A DNA stretch of 64,000 nucleotides from Orychophragmus violaceus (lineage: Eukaryota; Streptophyta; Magnoliopsida; Brassicales; Brassicaceae). The position numbers and the translations under genes were made by a program. Location of the stretch: NCBI GenBank assembly GCA_030180135.1, contig CM058235.1, positions 16,392,720-16,456,719 on the forward strand, given 5' to 3'. Below the pieces are notes generated by a model. It did no database searches and was not told the origin of the DNA. It saw only the letters and a list, made by a program, of their open reading frames with translations. Shown here one piece after another: positions 30,788 to 43,530 of the stretch. Position 1 is the stretch's first letter. Each line of letters begins with the position of its first letter.

Positions 30788-31998
30788 GAACTACAAGAAA
30801 AATGATATATTACATCAATTAAATAGTATCACAAAATTAAATGATGTTATTTTGAATTACTTTTTAACAAATGATACAAGATATGTGATTTGACATCACT
30901 TATAATAAGTAATGTTATAAAGAAATTCTTTTACATCAACTTAATAATAAAATGATACAATTTTTATTAGTTTACATCACTTTAACAAAATTGAAGCAAA
31001 AATATAATTTTACATCAATTACATAATCGATGTATTTGTTAATATTTGTTAACATCACTTAAAAATGATACAAATTTATATTTTTGTATGATAAAAATAA
31101 TATGTTATAATTAAAGTTTGGTTAAAAAGAATAATATATTTTGTAAAAATAAAAGAATAATAAGTAATATATTATAATAAACCATATATGTTGTATAAAC
31201 ATTTTGAAAAAAATATTACGTTTTTGATTATCTTTGTGTTGGAAAAGAATTTGTGTTAACTATGTTTTAAATTTTTTTAACTAAAGTAATATTTATTAAA
31301 TTATATGTAATATAAAAATATCTGTTACAAAATATTATTACTCAAAAATATTAATCTGAAAGCATTAGCCAGGTTAAGGATTTGTAATGTGACAAGTAAA
31401 GGAAAAAAAAAATTGCAGCGATGTTATAAAAAAAGAGTCCCACATCGCTTATAATAGGAAGGAGGAGCACAAACTTTTGTGTATATATTAGAATATCATG
31501 TCGTAGGACAATAAGTTATTGGGGCCCAATAAAAAGTTTTTTATTCAAAAAATCTAAGTTTCCCAAAAAAAATATTTTGGTAGTATATATATTTTATAAA
31601 ACAATATATAAGGTTCATCTGAATAAATAAATACCGTTTAGAAAAAAGAAAAAAATCAGGTTAAATCTAATATATTTGTTTTTCGTTCATTTTTTTATTT
31701 AACACCATTTAGGTTTTTTTTTTTTAAATTATTATGTTAACTGAATCAATTACTCACATCATTTATATGAATTGATGTAGATATTTAGTATCACTTTTTT
31801 ACAATCGATACATATTTACATCAATTATAATAATCGATGCAAATATTTGTATCAGTTATTTAAAGTGATTCAAGTATTTGCATGATCACTTTCAGAATCG
31901 TTTATATAAGTGATGTAAATTACTTTTGTATCAATTATAACTAATGCAAGAAGATAAAATAAATGATGCTACATATCTTGTTTTTTTGTAGTAGTTTT
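30788..31998. mobile_element. Non-autonomous CACTA-like element
   Basis: The left end has ACTACAAGAAAAATG and the complement of the right end has CTACTACAAAAAAACAAG, close to the CACTACAAGAAA terminus of En/Spm elements. Subterminal ACATCAnTT/AAnTGATGT motifs recur many times in both orientations at both ends, as in CACTA elements. No transposase. No clear 3-bp target duplication. Confidence 0.6.
31437..31490 (+). promoter_or_regulatory. snRNA-type promoter inside the CACTA-like element
   Basis: GTCCCACATCG at 31437-31447 is an exact USE and TATATATTA starts at 31482, again with 34 bp between, the polymerase II snRNA spacing. Downstream sequence matches no snRNA that I know. Confidence 0.55.
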
Positions 31999-32242
31999 AT
32001 TTGCTTCGCTAAAAAAAAAAAAAAACTGAGATCCTCTGCTAAAGGCTTTACCATGCCTCGAAGTGAAGAACTTCACAGTCATCTTTCTCCATATTCATCT
32101 CCATCACCAACGTTTCAACATTATTCATCAACAACAACATCACCATGATCTACTCCTTATTTCTCAAAAGAAATGAACATCAAGTCAATCTCAAGCCTTG
32201 AACTCCATTACATTCCATTACCACCTTGAGATTAAGGGGGCA

Positions 32243-32433
32243 TATAGAAGGATATAGAAAATTCTTGATATCATCATCAAATATTATATAGTTATTGTAT
32301 AGAGATATTTCAATATTTGTATCTATCTAGTTTAGGAAATCTCTTTAGTATATAATCAGATGTATCTCCATTGTTATTATTATGAGAGTAAATATAATTC
32401 TTCCCATTCACAAACTCTCATCATATTCTATCA
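32243..32433 (+). repeat. 3' LTR of the TA...CA element
   Basis: 191 bp, ending CTATCA and followed by the ATAAC duplication. Confidence 0.9.
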
Positions 32434-33689
32434 ATAACCACCGTGGAGTCGAGGTCAAAGATTCAGAGAAACAAAAACAAAAAATAGGATTAATATCCGA
32501 TTTATTAGAAACACACATAATAAAAGAAGAAAACAGAAGAAACAAAGCTAAATTTACATAAGAAAACTTGAATCAATTGGGTAATATCTATGTTCTTTCT
32601 GCTCATGCCGGACCTGCGGTGCGTCAAATAAAAAAGCAAAGGAAAGATGCAAATAAAATCGTCAAAATGTATCAGCTTAATTTTTCTAGAAGTAAAAGAC
32701 GCGGCGGGAGAAAAGAGAGATATGGTTGTCGCTGGTTGTTTTCAGCGTCTTTCATCCCGCCGTTAAATGTTCTATGCATGTCGCCGATGTTGCTCGCTGC
32801 GTTCCCGCAATGTTATTCTTTGCTTACGTTATAAAGTAATTTTATTGACGAACGCTTGCGTCAGCGTCACTGAAACGAATAGGCTCAATATTTCTCTCTC
32901 TAACAATCTTTAAAATACCTATTTTAACCCAAATCACTTTATATCTCCCCAGAACACATATTCACATACGAAAGGAAAAGACTCCGATATCTTAGCAATG
33001 TTTAATTTCCCAAGAAGACACATTGAAAAACTGTTTGAAAGGTAATTATTGCCCATAAGACTAAACTCTTCGACTATCCCATCTAAATGTTGTGTCGAAC
33101 CAAACACAAACAAAATCATGACACATCGAAAACTTGATATAACGCGTGACCATGTCAAATCATCTGCCAAGACAAATACGGGCCGAGATAGTCAATATGT
33201 AACTTTGTTTGCCACAATTGAATCCTCATTCACCGAACTATATGGGAGGGGGTCAATTGTTGGTGGTAAATTGTTCACCCAACTCGGTTTGATACTAGTC
33301 TAAACCCGAAGAAGATATTGAACCAATTACAGTACAATAACCAACCATGCCCAATCAAAATCTCGTACGAATCATGAACAACCAGAGAAAAAGACACATA
33401 GATGTCGATAGGGTCAGAGAATATGAATGGCGCCATGATGACCTATCACTAACCTATTTTCCCATGATTATTTAAGGGGAATATATAATGGTGTCCGCCG
33501 CAAGCTATATGAAGTAGGTAAGTAGCGAACACTATAGCCGAGGAGACCCTTGTTGGGGTTGATGTCCCCCTCGACGAAATTAGTAGTAAAAAATGGACTA
33601 ATTGACCGAACATAACTATGTTTCGTATAAATAACATTTCGTATAAAACCTATGAAACCATGTAGCCAAACTTTCGAGCAATCAAACTG

Positions 33690-33770
33690 CTCGGATAGAT
33701 CGTTTATACGGCTTCTTCTCCTTTCTTGTGAGTTCTTCCTTTGCTTCTCTTTCACACAGCTTTTCTCCAT
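33690..33770 (-). pseudogene. Truncated F-box gene stub (copy B)
   Basis: The first codons (MEKSCVKEKQRKNSQERRR, then RINDL) match the F-box gene at 27412 with a small insertion (an extra SR). Similarity ends just inside the F-box, at the duplication breakpoint; the frame then runs into unrelated sequence. No functional product is expected. Confidence 0.85.
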
Positions 33771-34564
33771 TTCCGATGTCCTAAATACTTCGAAAAACAC
33801 ACTCAAAAACCCCCCAAATTCATACAAAACCAGTTCGAGACCAAACTAAATAGCAACCAACCAATTTTTTGTGTCAACATGTCATTTCATTACATACTAA
33901 ACACGTGGCCAACATATGCCACAAAGTATGACAAAATTAAACCACGTGTTGACTAATTGTTTAACGAAATGCTAGTCCAACTACACTAAATTTTTTATAA
34001 ATTAATAATCGATAAATTAATAATTATATTAATTTATAAATTTATTCAGTTTTAAAATACATTTTTCATTAAATTAATCTATAAATTAATAATTTTTTTA
34101 ACTAATAAAATATTAGTGTTCTAAGGTTATTAATTTATAAATTTTTATTGTACAATTTTAAAAGAAATCACCAAAAATATATTTATTAATTCTAACCATT
34201 CTTTACAACTCCGTTTGCCGATCTACAGTTCCAAAAAAATCCGTCAAATCAGCAATCACATGTCGTAAAGATAAAAAGCTCCACAATCTCTCACTAAACC
34301 ACTGATTCAAAAAAAAATTGCCGCCTATCAGTGAGCGTAATTTATTAGCTTGATCATTATCCAACAGACTGTTTCTCCTCAAAAGCAAGTAGAAGCGATA
34401 AGAAATTACTCCAAAGAAACCAGATGACATAGATGAAGCTCAAGATAATTCATCCGAGGAAAGGGATATAACCACCGTGGAGTTGAGATCAAAGATTCGG
34501 AGAAACAAAAACAGAAAATCGAGTCAATAATCTGATTTTTTTTTGTCAACTAGGTCTCAATAAA

Positions 34565-35233
34565 TTAAATCAAAGTTACTCGGTCCGGATTTTCACCTCG
34601 TAAGGTTATCCGGTCCGACTCGTCATGACTTACATGGGAAAAGATAGCATTACGTACTCTAGATCCTTTTGCAAGGGAGTCGGCACGCACATTTGCATTT
34701 CTAGAAATTAAAACTAATACACAAGATACAAAGCCATGCTTAAGGGAGGTGAAAATTTCCAACTCCGTCCTAAAACCCGGCCACTCCTGAGGGTCTTCTG
34801 TCATGGTGATCAAATCTGAGCAGTCCATTTTGACTTTCACTGAGGTAATTCCGCCCATCAAAAGGCAGAACATTGCCCAAAGTAAGCCATCTAGTTCAGC
34901 ATGTAGCGGTGATAAACTCCGTCTACAACCTTGAGCTCCCGTGCATTTTCTTACAAAAGAATCTTTGAAGAACCATCCCAAACCGCTTGTTATGCCGTGA
35001 TCCACCCACGATGCGTCAATTTGGCACGTCGGGATATCAGTTGACGTGATGGAAGAGCGGTGATCTCCCGTTAATCGCATAGAAGCTTCTTCCTCTTCGT
35101 CATCCCCTACCACATTCTTATTTGCATCCCTCCATTCTTCTGCCTCGATTTTTGCCAACAGGAATGTCTCGATGGGGGAGATTTCTTTTCCTTCAAAGAA
35201 CTTACTATTCCGGGCTTTCCAAATATACCACAA
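34565..35233 (-). pseudogene. LINE ORF2 C-terminus: RNase H domain
   Basis: An RNase H of the plant LINE type (RVT_3): CQIDASW carries the first Asp, AELDGLLWAM the Glu, KMDCSDL the second Asp, and RNANVRADSLAKG the terminal block. It removes RNA from RNA/DNA hybrids during retrotransposition. This domain is absent from the other LINE in the window (20228-23803), so the two belong to different lineages. The frame is open locally but disconnected from the RT. Confidence 0.85.
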
Positions 35234-37443
35234 TATTCAAGGGTAGTTATCTTTCTGTGGGTCTGGGACATCCACGTCTTTTGTCCTCCAAAAGAGGAAA
35301 TCCATATTGCAAAATAAAGATGTACTCGGGAAGCAACCCGGAATGGACGGAAAGTCCGAAGGAGCCCATACTTGTAAAGCATGGGGCAATCAAACAAGAG
35401 GTGATTTATCGTTTCCTCTTGGGCTCCGCATCTGGGACAAGACAAATATGTCCCTAAGTGTCGAAAAGCTAGGTGTTGGCATGTTGCCAAACACCCTGCG
35501 AGTGTCTGCCACATGAAATGTTTGATTTTCCATGGGGCTTGGGTCTTCCAAACGTAGCTCCTTAGGCAAGTAGTGATGGGTTCCAAAATTTCGTGATTCA
35601 AATTCTCCAGGTATTGACTTCTGATGAGTTCATACCCGGATTTTACAGTATATTTTCCGGATTTAGTGTAATTCCAAGCGAAACCGCCTGACTTAACATC
35701 TCGGCTCGGGCGGATCCCTAGAATGAGTGGAATGCCATCAGGGTGGAAGAGTTCATGGAGTGCTTGTTCGTTCCACTCCTTGGTATCTTGTCTAATTAAA
35801 GTGTGGACGAGGAGAAGCAGATCTCTATAAGTCGTATTATCTCGTCCTCTTGGTGGTCGAGCTTGAGTATCAGGTACCCATGGCTCCCACCACTCTTATA
35901 TTATATCCTGATCCAATAGTCCCCCGTATACCATTTCAGAGCGTTTGTCTTGCGGCCATCAAGCTGCGCCACCCAAAAGATGGGGAATGTACCTCACGTT
36001 CTTCTAACGGATTGGATTGTCTGTAATATATTCCATGTAACACACGAGCTAGTAGGGATGTTGGATACTGAATTAGTCTCCACAATTGTTTCGCTAATAA
36101 AGCGAGATTCTGGTCTCTCAGGTCTCTGAATCCCAAACCTCCCATTTCTTGGGGAATACATATTTTATCACATGCTATCCAGTGCAAACCTGTGTTGTTC
36201 TATTTGGAGCTCCACCAGAAGTTTGAAATGCGCTTTTTAATTTATTTTTTGTATCTTTTGGAAGAAGGTAGCATGACATTGCATACGTTGGTACCGCTTG
36301 TGCCACAGATTTGATATGAACCTCTTTCCCTCCTTTGGAAAGGAGTTTTGAGTTCCAATTATTAACACATCCATTTAGACGATCTCTGACGAAAGCAAAG
36401 ACCTTTTTCTTTGGTCCAAATATTTGTTTTGGGAGCCCTAAGTACATGTTCATTCCTCCTTCGTTTATGATGGCAATAGTCCATTTAATATCTCGTCGGG
36501 TATCCAAATCGACTTTACTCCAAAAACGATTGAAGATTTTGTGGTATTAATTTCTGGCCTGATGCATCCTCGTATGTCTTGATAATCTTTAAAATTTCTT
36601 CACATTGTTAGACTTCCGCTTTATAGAAGAAAAGGCTATCATCCGCAAAGAGGATATGGGAAACAGTGGGACTAGCACGAGCTATCCTTAAACCGGTGAT
36701 ACGTTTTTCTTCTTCCGCTCCATTGAGGAGAGAGATGAGGGCCTCTGTGCAAAGGATAAACAAGAAGGGGGATATAGGGTCCCCTTGTATAAGTCCTCGG
36801 GAGGGACGAATCCTTCCTTTTGCTTCCCCATTTATTAGGATTTGATAGGAAACCGAATAAACACAAAACATCAGCAGTTTGACATATTTCTCCGCAAAGC
36901 CCATCTTTAATAACAAGGCTTCAAGAAAACTACATTCGATCCTATCATAGGCTTTGCTCATATCAGTTTTAATGGCCATAAGTTTTGATCTGCACATTTT
37001 ATTTGTGCGAAGTGCGTGAAAGTTTTCTTGTGCCAGGAGGATGTTATCTGTAATGAGTCTTCTACAAAAAAGGCTGATTGTGTCAATGAGATCAAACTCG
37101 GAAGGAAGGTTTTTAGCCTTTTACACAAAATTTTAGAGATTATCTTGTAGCTGACGTTGCAAAGACTAATTGGTCTAAATTCTGTCATGGCTCTGGGTCT
37201 ATCCTTCTTAGGGATGAGGCAAATGTTCGTTTGGTTTAGTCGCGGGTCAAATTTTCCGGTGGTGAAGAAATCTTTAACTAATCTTATGATGTCCTAGCCT
37301 AGGATCGACCAGAATTGTTGGTAGAATTTACTTGTCATGTCGTCTGGTCCCGGAGCCTTGTCTGGATTTATGTCAAAAAGAGCTTTCTTTATTTCTTCGC
37401 TCGTAGGGTCTTTCACAAAATTACAATTAACACAATTTGGTAC
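35107..37443 (-). pseudogene. LINE ORF2 reverse transcriptase and zf-RVT, broken
   Basis: Pieces in several frames: KAPGPDDMTSKFY just right of 37350, TEFRPISLCNVSYKIISKIL (37188-36958), then SKAYDRIECSFLEALLLKMG, RPSRGLIQGDPISPFLFILC and the catalytic HILFADDSLFF (36997-36608). A connection domain follows (36507-36175, 36187-35936) and zf-RVT (35601-35107: APWKIKHFMWQTLAG, CPRCGAQEETINHLLFDCP). Stops and frameshifts separate the pieces. Confidence 0.85.
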
Positions 37444-37451
37444 TTTCTCGG

Positions 37452-38002
37452 TAGGGCTGGGCAAAAAATCCAGAACGGAAATACCGAACCGAATCCGAAC
37501 CGAAAAAGAGGAACCGAACCCGAACCTGAACCGGTAAAATACCCGAATGGGTCCTAAACCTCTATACCCGAAGAACCGGAACTGAACCCGACCCGAACCG
37601 AGAACCGAATGGGTACCCGAAATATCCGAACTACAATTACATATCCAAAATATTAGTTATATTTAGACTTAATATAACAAAACTATACAACATTATAATT
37701 ATAAACTCAAATATATTGGTTAGATTTAAACCAAAATAGTTAAAATACCCAAAATAAATGAAATATATGAAATTTCTACCTATATTTGTCTAAATTTAAC
37801 AAATTTTTGTTCAAATTAACCAATTTTTATTTTTGTTTTATGATTTTTCGGGTATCCGAACCCGAACCGAACCCGAACCCGAACCGAAACTATAAAATAC
37901 ATGAATGGGTCTTATATGTCTATACCCGAAAACCCAAAAACCCGAAAGATCCGAACCGAACCCGAACGGGTACCCGAACGGGTACCCGAACGCCCATGCC
38001 TA
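37452..38002. mobile_element. hAT-type MITE rich in CCGAACC (sister copy)
   Basis: 551 bp with TAGGGCTGGGC and, complemented, TAGGCATGGGCG ends and an exact 8-bp duplication TTTCTCGG (37444-37451 and 38003-38010). It interrupts LINE ORF2 between endonuclease and RT. It provides the undisturbed version of the copy split at 8414-15765. Confidence 0.92.
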
Positions 38003-38010
38003 TTTCTCGG

Positions 38011-39261
38011 TAATGTACCGGAGTGATTCACTAAAATCTTCCGGATCCGATGTAGTAAAAAGATCACTAAAATAGTTGGTGGCCACTCTTTCAATTCCCT
38101 TAGTGTCTTCTACCCAATGGCCATTGTCATCCTTGAGGAAAATAATGCGTTTTCGTGCTCTTCTTTGTTTAGTGAAAGAATGGAAGAATTTTGTGTTGTT
38201 ATCCCCATCTATATGTACTTGATTTCTACTTTTTTGTCTCCAAAAAGTTTCCTCTTCCCTGAAAGCTCTAAAAAGTTGCCTCCTCAAATCTTCTATCTCT
38301 TCTACTGTCGTATTATCATCATCATGAGCTAGATCAAGCTGAGATTTTAGTTCTTCGATTAGTTTTGCTGAGTTTGTTGTCAAGGTTTTCTTCCATCTTG
38401 AGATCTGGTTTCGACATGATGCGACCTTTTGTTGGAAATCCCGGCATGAGTTTCCTTCTGATTCACCCCATCCAGCTTTCATGGCTTCTCTGAGTCCTGG
38501 TTTTCCTATCCATCGTTTATCAAAACGGAAGTTTTTCTTTTTCCGTATCGGGGTTACATGGATATTGGCTAGTACCGGTCTATGGTCTGATCCCCAAATT
38601 TTCAGATACTCTACAATAGTGTGGGAGAAAATCATATGCCAGTCTTCATTACCCATTTTTCTATCCAGGCGGCATTTTTCTTTACCGGATTTTCTCCTTC
38701 CTATCCAGGAGAGGGAATTTCCTTTGAAGGGGAAATCTATCATACCACAATTTTCGATCATTGTGCGAAAAGAGAGGAAAGATGCCTCTGATCTTCTCCT
38801 TCCTCCTCGTTTTTCATAGTTACCAATAATTTCATTAAAGTATCCTATCATTAGCCATGCATTTTGCCGATGAAGACTCATCCGTGTAAGTCTTTCCCAT
38901 ACATATCCTCGGTTTTTCACAACCGGATCGCCATAAATAAAGGTCATATGAATTTTGTGACCTTCCAAGGTAGTCTCAATATCAATCATGTTCTCATCTG
39001 AATAGTTAATAAAAACATCTGGTTCATTCATATAAAAAGAGCTAAACCCCCGCTGCGGCCTACTGGCTCAACGGCGTAAACACGCTCATATCCGAGAGAA
39101 ATTTGATGGTTTTGCAAAAAATAAAGATTGTTTTTTGTCTCCGATAAAAAAAGAAAACTAGGAAGATAACAACGATGGAGCTCTTTGAGGTGCTCCCACG
39201 TCAATTTGGGTCCTAACCCCTGACAGTTCCATGCAATCACATTCATGCTGGTTCGGTGCAC
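38011..39261 (-). pseudogene. LINE ORF2 N-terminus: APE-type endonuclease
   Basis: Starts with NVIAWNCQGLG (catalytic Asn), then LFLSETKN (metal-binding Glu), MIGYFNEI where the family usually has GDFN (Asp replaced by Tyr), and SDHRPVL near the end with the catalytic His. Residues after this form the linker to the RT. The frame changes near 39030. The enzyme would nick target DNA to prime reverse transcription. Confidence 0.85.
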
Positions 39262-39269
39262 GGCTCCGC

Positions 39270-39614
39270 TTCATCTGCCCCCTCAGCATGTTTACGGTTA
39301 GCCTGATCATAATCAATTGGGGTTTTATGGTTTGGGCTTGTTCCTGGCCCTATCTTCTTTTGTTTTGGGCTAACTCATGGCCCAGCAAAAAATCATTTGC
39401 TCTTCTTTTTGGACGAACTACGGCCCATACCCATAAAAAGTTTCTTTGTTCCAAAGCCGATCGCCACCGGGCTCAGTGGAACTTTCTTCCTTGCTCCGCC
39501 GTGGCTAGCCATCTTCCTCGGTGCTACCTTCTATGGCATCTCCACACACGTATCAACTTCCGACAAAGCCTGGATGGGAATAGGTAAATCAGAAATAGCA
39601 AATGCTTTGTCCTC
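39270..39614 (-). pseudogene. LINE ORF1 3' end (after the Athila insertion)
   Basis: Continues the acidic ORF1 tail from 44925. A short frame (EDKAFAISDLPIP) ends at a stop, followed by the short spacer before ORF2. Confidence 0.6.
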
Positions 39615-39619
39615 GTCCT

Positions 39620-40763
39620 TGATAGGTGTAAAGTTTTATCCCTATTCTACTGCAAGTGCGCAGTTATGTTATTGTAGTATAAATGGTATCTAATCCCACA
39701 GAGACTCTAGTTTCACACGATAGATTGTGAGTAATCGAATTAAGCTAAGCGAAGCAGATTGTAAGCAGTAAACAAGCAAGTAATTTAAAGAGAGGTGTAA
39801 GCAATTAACAAAGGCGTCAGGTTTCGGGAGGTTCTCAAGATATCAGGAAACCAGATAACAAATAATCAGATTCAATCTATTAGTGTTCTTGAACTAGAAT
39901 CACAAAAGTAAAACTATCCAACTCTCGCTGCGATAATTATCTATGTCTAACAACCTAGCAGACCAACTCTCGTTGCGAATCCTAGAATTCTAAACATGCA
40001 TTAATCCCAAGTTCGTTTGTTCACAACTTCTCTAGACCAAACCTCTTTGCGAATAGATAAGTTGCTCACACTAAGTTTATTCAGATTATGACTCACACTC
40101 TCGCGCTATTATCATTTTTTCAGATCTAAACTCTAGGTGATCAGTCCATAATTAAGTATTAAGCACAGCTTAGGTGAAGAACTAGATAATGAATCCAAAT
40201 CAATTAGTTATTATAACATTCCTTCAAATCCCTAATGAGAATTCCCTAACCTAACAAGAGATCTACTCAGACATATCAATCATCACAAAAGACATAATCA
40301 TAATAGAAATCATATATAAATCCAAAAGAGTAAGAACACGGGTTCGAAATCTCTTCTCTCTCGAGCAAAAGACCAGCCCCAAATCTCATAATCTCTGATA
40401 AAAGAAAGCTTAGCCTAAACAATGTCTGAAAAACCTAATTAATAGTGTAAAACACGATTTGGGTCTTTCTGTAAATATGGGAAACTTCTGGGTAAATATT
40501 GCAATTCTCCAAAAGCTGTATTTTTGACGCGCATGAATTTCGTCATGTAGTGGTGTCGACCGACACCAAGTGCAGACGCGCCCAGTGAACTCTGTGAAAT
40601 TCATGTATGCTGCAGAATCCCTCCAAAAGCTCCCAGAATCTCCAGATAAGCTTCAAACGTACCTAAATCTGCAAAGGACTCTAAAGACTCCAAATACAAG
40701 GTTAAAGACTCAATATATACACTTATATCATGGTTGAAAACCTGTAAAAACCATGATATATCA
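39620..40763 (-). repeat. LTR (downstream) of the Athila-like element
   Basis: 1144 bp. It holds a single GTGTCGACCGACAC dyad near 40553 where the other LTR holds two. Confidence 0.9.
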
Positions 40764-42086
40764 ACTCCCCCACACTTAGATCTTGCTTTTCCTTAAGCAA
40801 GTAAAGAACCAAAGCATAAGAAAGTGGTTTTAAAACCCAGAAACTCATTTCGTTCTAGGAACATTCGCATTCACATTCACTTAGTAAACCACTGAAAACT
40901 TTCCAGCAGAGCTCAAAACCACAATGTACTTCCCCCACACTTAGCAACTGTCCCAAGTAAACTCCACGATCAGACTAGGACATTCATGTTCACCGCACTA
41001 GCCTCTGTATACAATTAAGTGCGGTCTCACAGAGGGAGTATCGAATCAAAGGACACATGGACTCAACCCATTCAATGTCTGACCATCAAACTGTCGGTTT
41101 CTGGTTTCTTTCTTTTCCCTTTCTCTATTAGCACTGATTTTTCCCACTGGATATCATTTTATTTTTTCTATCAATGCTCTTCCCTTTTTATTGGGGTTTA
41201 ACTTTGGATCTTTCCATGGATACACATGAGGTAATATGGGTCTCTACCACTCCCGTGACCACTTCGAAGCTACTAGCTTATCCTCGGTTTTTATCCTTTT
41301 TTTTTACTTTCAAGGGAGGGTAAAATAAGAAACCATACTTTAGACATGATCACAGGCTGTGCCAAACACATTAAAGGAATCCGACCCAAAGATTACCAAG
41401 CCCCTAAGTGAGAAATTAAAGTCAAGATAAGTGAGACTAGTGGTTGATCCTCTAATTACCTGATTAGATATGGGTGTCCTTGGTAAGTTGATCTGTGTGG
41501 TGTTTTCTAATAGTCACAGAGCTCCTGCAAGTCTGTCCAATAGTCACTTAGTTCATGTTCCAGCAAAAAATTTCCTCAAAAAATCATAGTTTCATACTGA
41601 TTTTGACTCAATAAAACAATTTGAAAACAAAGGACTAACACTAAGAAAAGAGAACACAATGTCAGTAACCACCTCCCCCACACTTAAACAACATTGTCCC
41701 CAGTTTTATCGCAACTTGGGTTCCGGAGAACAAGGTATAACCAACGAAAAGCTCGAAAAATCAGAAAGCTTACCTGCCAGCGTGGTCAGTGTCGACCGAC
41801 ACACAACCAGTGTCGGGCGACACATGGCTTAGGTCGACTCTGATCTGATCCGAATCGAGCGTCCTCGATTTCGGTCCATGTTTTCGAGTTTGGTGTCGAC
41901 CGACACAGATCGGTGTCGATCGACACTGTTGTCTGCAATCTGTTCATCGCATTCTGAAGCACCAAAAACCAGAAAAATCAAAGTAACAAAATCCTAAAAC
42001 CAAAAAGAAAAGAAAAACTGACCCAACAGTGGGTTGCCTCCCACTCAGCGCTTGTTTTTAGTCATTAGCTTGACTGTGGTACATGG
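40764..42086 (-). other. Non-coding 3' internal region of the Athila-like element
   Basis: No reading frame. It contains repeated CCCCCACACTTAG purine-tract-like motifs (40768, 40931, about 41674) and two dyad pairs near 41788-41825 and 41893-41928. Confidence 0.6.
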
Positions 42087-43530
42087 TCAGATGTCAGGTG
42101 GTTTCGCCAAAGGCAGAGCGTGCCTTCGCGAAATTATCCTCATCCATGGTGGCGTGTATGCATTGTGTGCGTGAGACTGATTGAGGAACTTGGGAATGAC
42201 AACAAGATCAGGTGGAAATTTCTGTTTCCTGACACTAATCCCTGCAAAATAAGCATCAGAGTTAGCATACTTAAGGTTAGAGAATGCATACCTTGGCTTT
42301 GGTGGATGTCTGATGTTTAGAGCTTTCTGCTTATGAGCAGTTGCAGGCTCTGAAGATGTTAGAGTAGATTCCTGAGGAACCACCATCTTCTTTTCTCCAC
42401 TATCAGACACTGTAGTTCAACCAATCTGAACTTCTTCTTTCAAATGACCATCAATGTAGATCATCTTTTTTGCATATCTCAACACACCAGGATGAACTCG
42501 CGAAGCATCAGCTGGTGGAGTTTCATTCAGCTCCTTATCCATCACCACCATGCACTTGACCACATTCTGCTCATGTTTAGACCTCATAGAAACTCTGGGG
42601 AACGGTACAGAAGGTTTGTAGACCCTCTCCTTAGCAAAAAAATCAGATTTGGGCGAAATTGGGTCTGCCCGACCGTAGCGTCGACCGACGCAGATGTGGT
42701 GTCGGTCGACACTAAGTGATTGCGACCCTTCAGGGTCGAGCATGGTCGATTTCTGTTCGTCATGAGAACTCAAAATTGCCGTCAGAACTTGGTGTCGACC
42801 GACACAAAAAGGGTGTCGATCGACACCAGATGATTTTTCCAAAAGATCAATGTCGATCTCGGTCGATTTCGGTCCGTCTAAACTCTCAAACTCTGGGCTT
42901 TCAAGGGGTGTCGGGTGACGCTGAGTCTGCAGCGACGGATTTTCGACTGTTATCCATGATTTTCACAGTCTTAACCTCAATTTCTTCTTCCTGAATCAAC
43001 ATATCTTCAACTTGAACTGAGATAGCATTGACGTGAGAATTCTGAGCATACTTCCCCTTGATTGAACTTGAAGTCTGACCCAGTTGTGTATCCAGATGCC
43101 TCATATGAGTGTTCGAGAACTCAAACTTCCCATTCAAATCAGTGTACACGGCATCAGTCTTTGAGTTGAAGGACACAGTGATCTGTTGTTGTCCCTCAAG
43201 AAATTGCTCCATCATGGCTTCCAATCTGCTCTTATGTGTAGGTGCAGGAGGTGCTTGGTAAGAAGAAACACCATAGTTCCTCGAGAAGGAGTTACTCTGA
43301 TGCTGGAAGGGCTTCTGAAAAGCAGATTTCTGACTGTAGAATTCATTCCCTCCAACGTAGTTGACAGCTTCTTGCGCATACTTTCCAACATCCAATACTT
43401 CAAAATCCTGAGCAAATTGGACACTCTTCCTTCCAAGTAGAAGACTATGCAGAGAGTCAATTTTGTTCTTCAACCCAGCTATCTGCGAGCTGTCAATCCC
43501 TGAGCTGAAAAAACCATTCGGATACATCAT
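42087..43530 (-). pseudogene. Athila-type gag region with VDRH/VGRH repeats
   Basis: The first part (43530-42901) has Athila gag features: LKNKIDSLHSLLLG and AVYTDLNGKFEFSNTHMRHL before a Gln-rich LDTQLGQT stretch. It continues through 42842-42417 in another frame and then, past a single stop, to 42087. Dyad pairs inside are translated as VDRHPFCVGRH and VDRHHICVGRR. No protease, RT or integrase is present. The region is interrupted, so it is scored as decayed. Confidence 0.7.

Larger units (their letters stand above)
30071..32433 (+). mobile_element. Small LTR retrotransposon with TA...CA ends
   Basis: Two 191-bp LTRs (30071-30261 and 32243-32433), 5-bp target duplication ATAAC (30066-30070 and 32434-32438). 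A tRNA-Met primer site starts directly after the first LTR (30262-30273) and the purine tract AAGGGGG precedes the second. Both LTRs begin TATAGAAGG and end CTATCA, so the termini are TA...CA and not TG...CA. There is no gag or pol. The size puts it near TRIM elements, except that a CACTA-like element lies within. Confidence 0.9.
27346..33540. repeat. Tandem duplication, copy A (interrupted)
   Basis: Blocks 27346-27731, 29577-30070 and 32434-33540 match, in order, blocks of copy B. They include the first codons and promoter of the F-box gene, a motif AAACACGTGGCCAACATATG in the promoter, and non-coding sequence further out. The blocks are separated by a hAT element and an LTR element. No gene is recognised in 32434-33540, although it is conserved between copies. 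Confidence 0.8.

Noticed and set aside
32934..33303. Open frames on both strands in the duplicated block
   Set aside because: No domain or splice structure was recognised, and the homologous block in copy B does not preserve them.
37452..38002. CCGAACC repeats as telomeric or centromeric satellite
   Set aside because: The plant telomere unit is CCCTAAA; these repeats are confined to two hAT-type MITEs with 8-bp target duplications.
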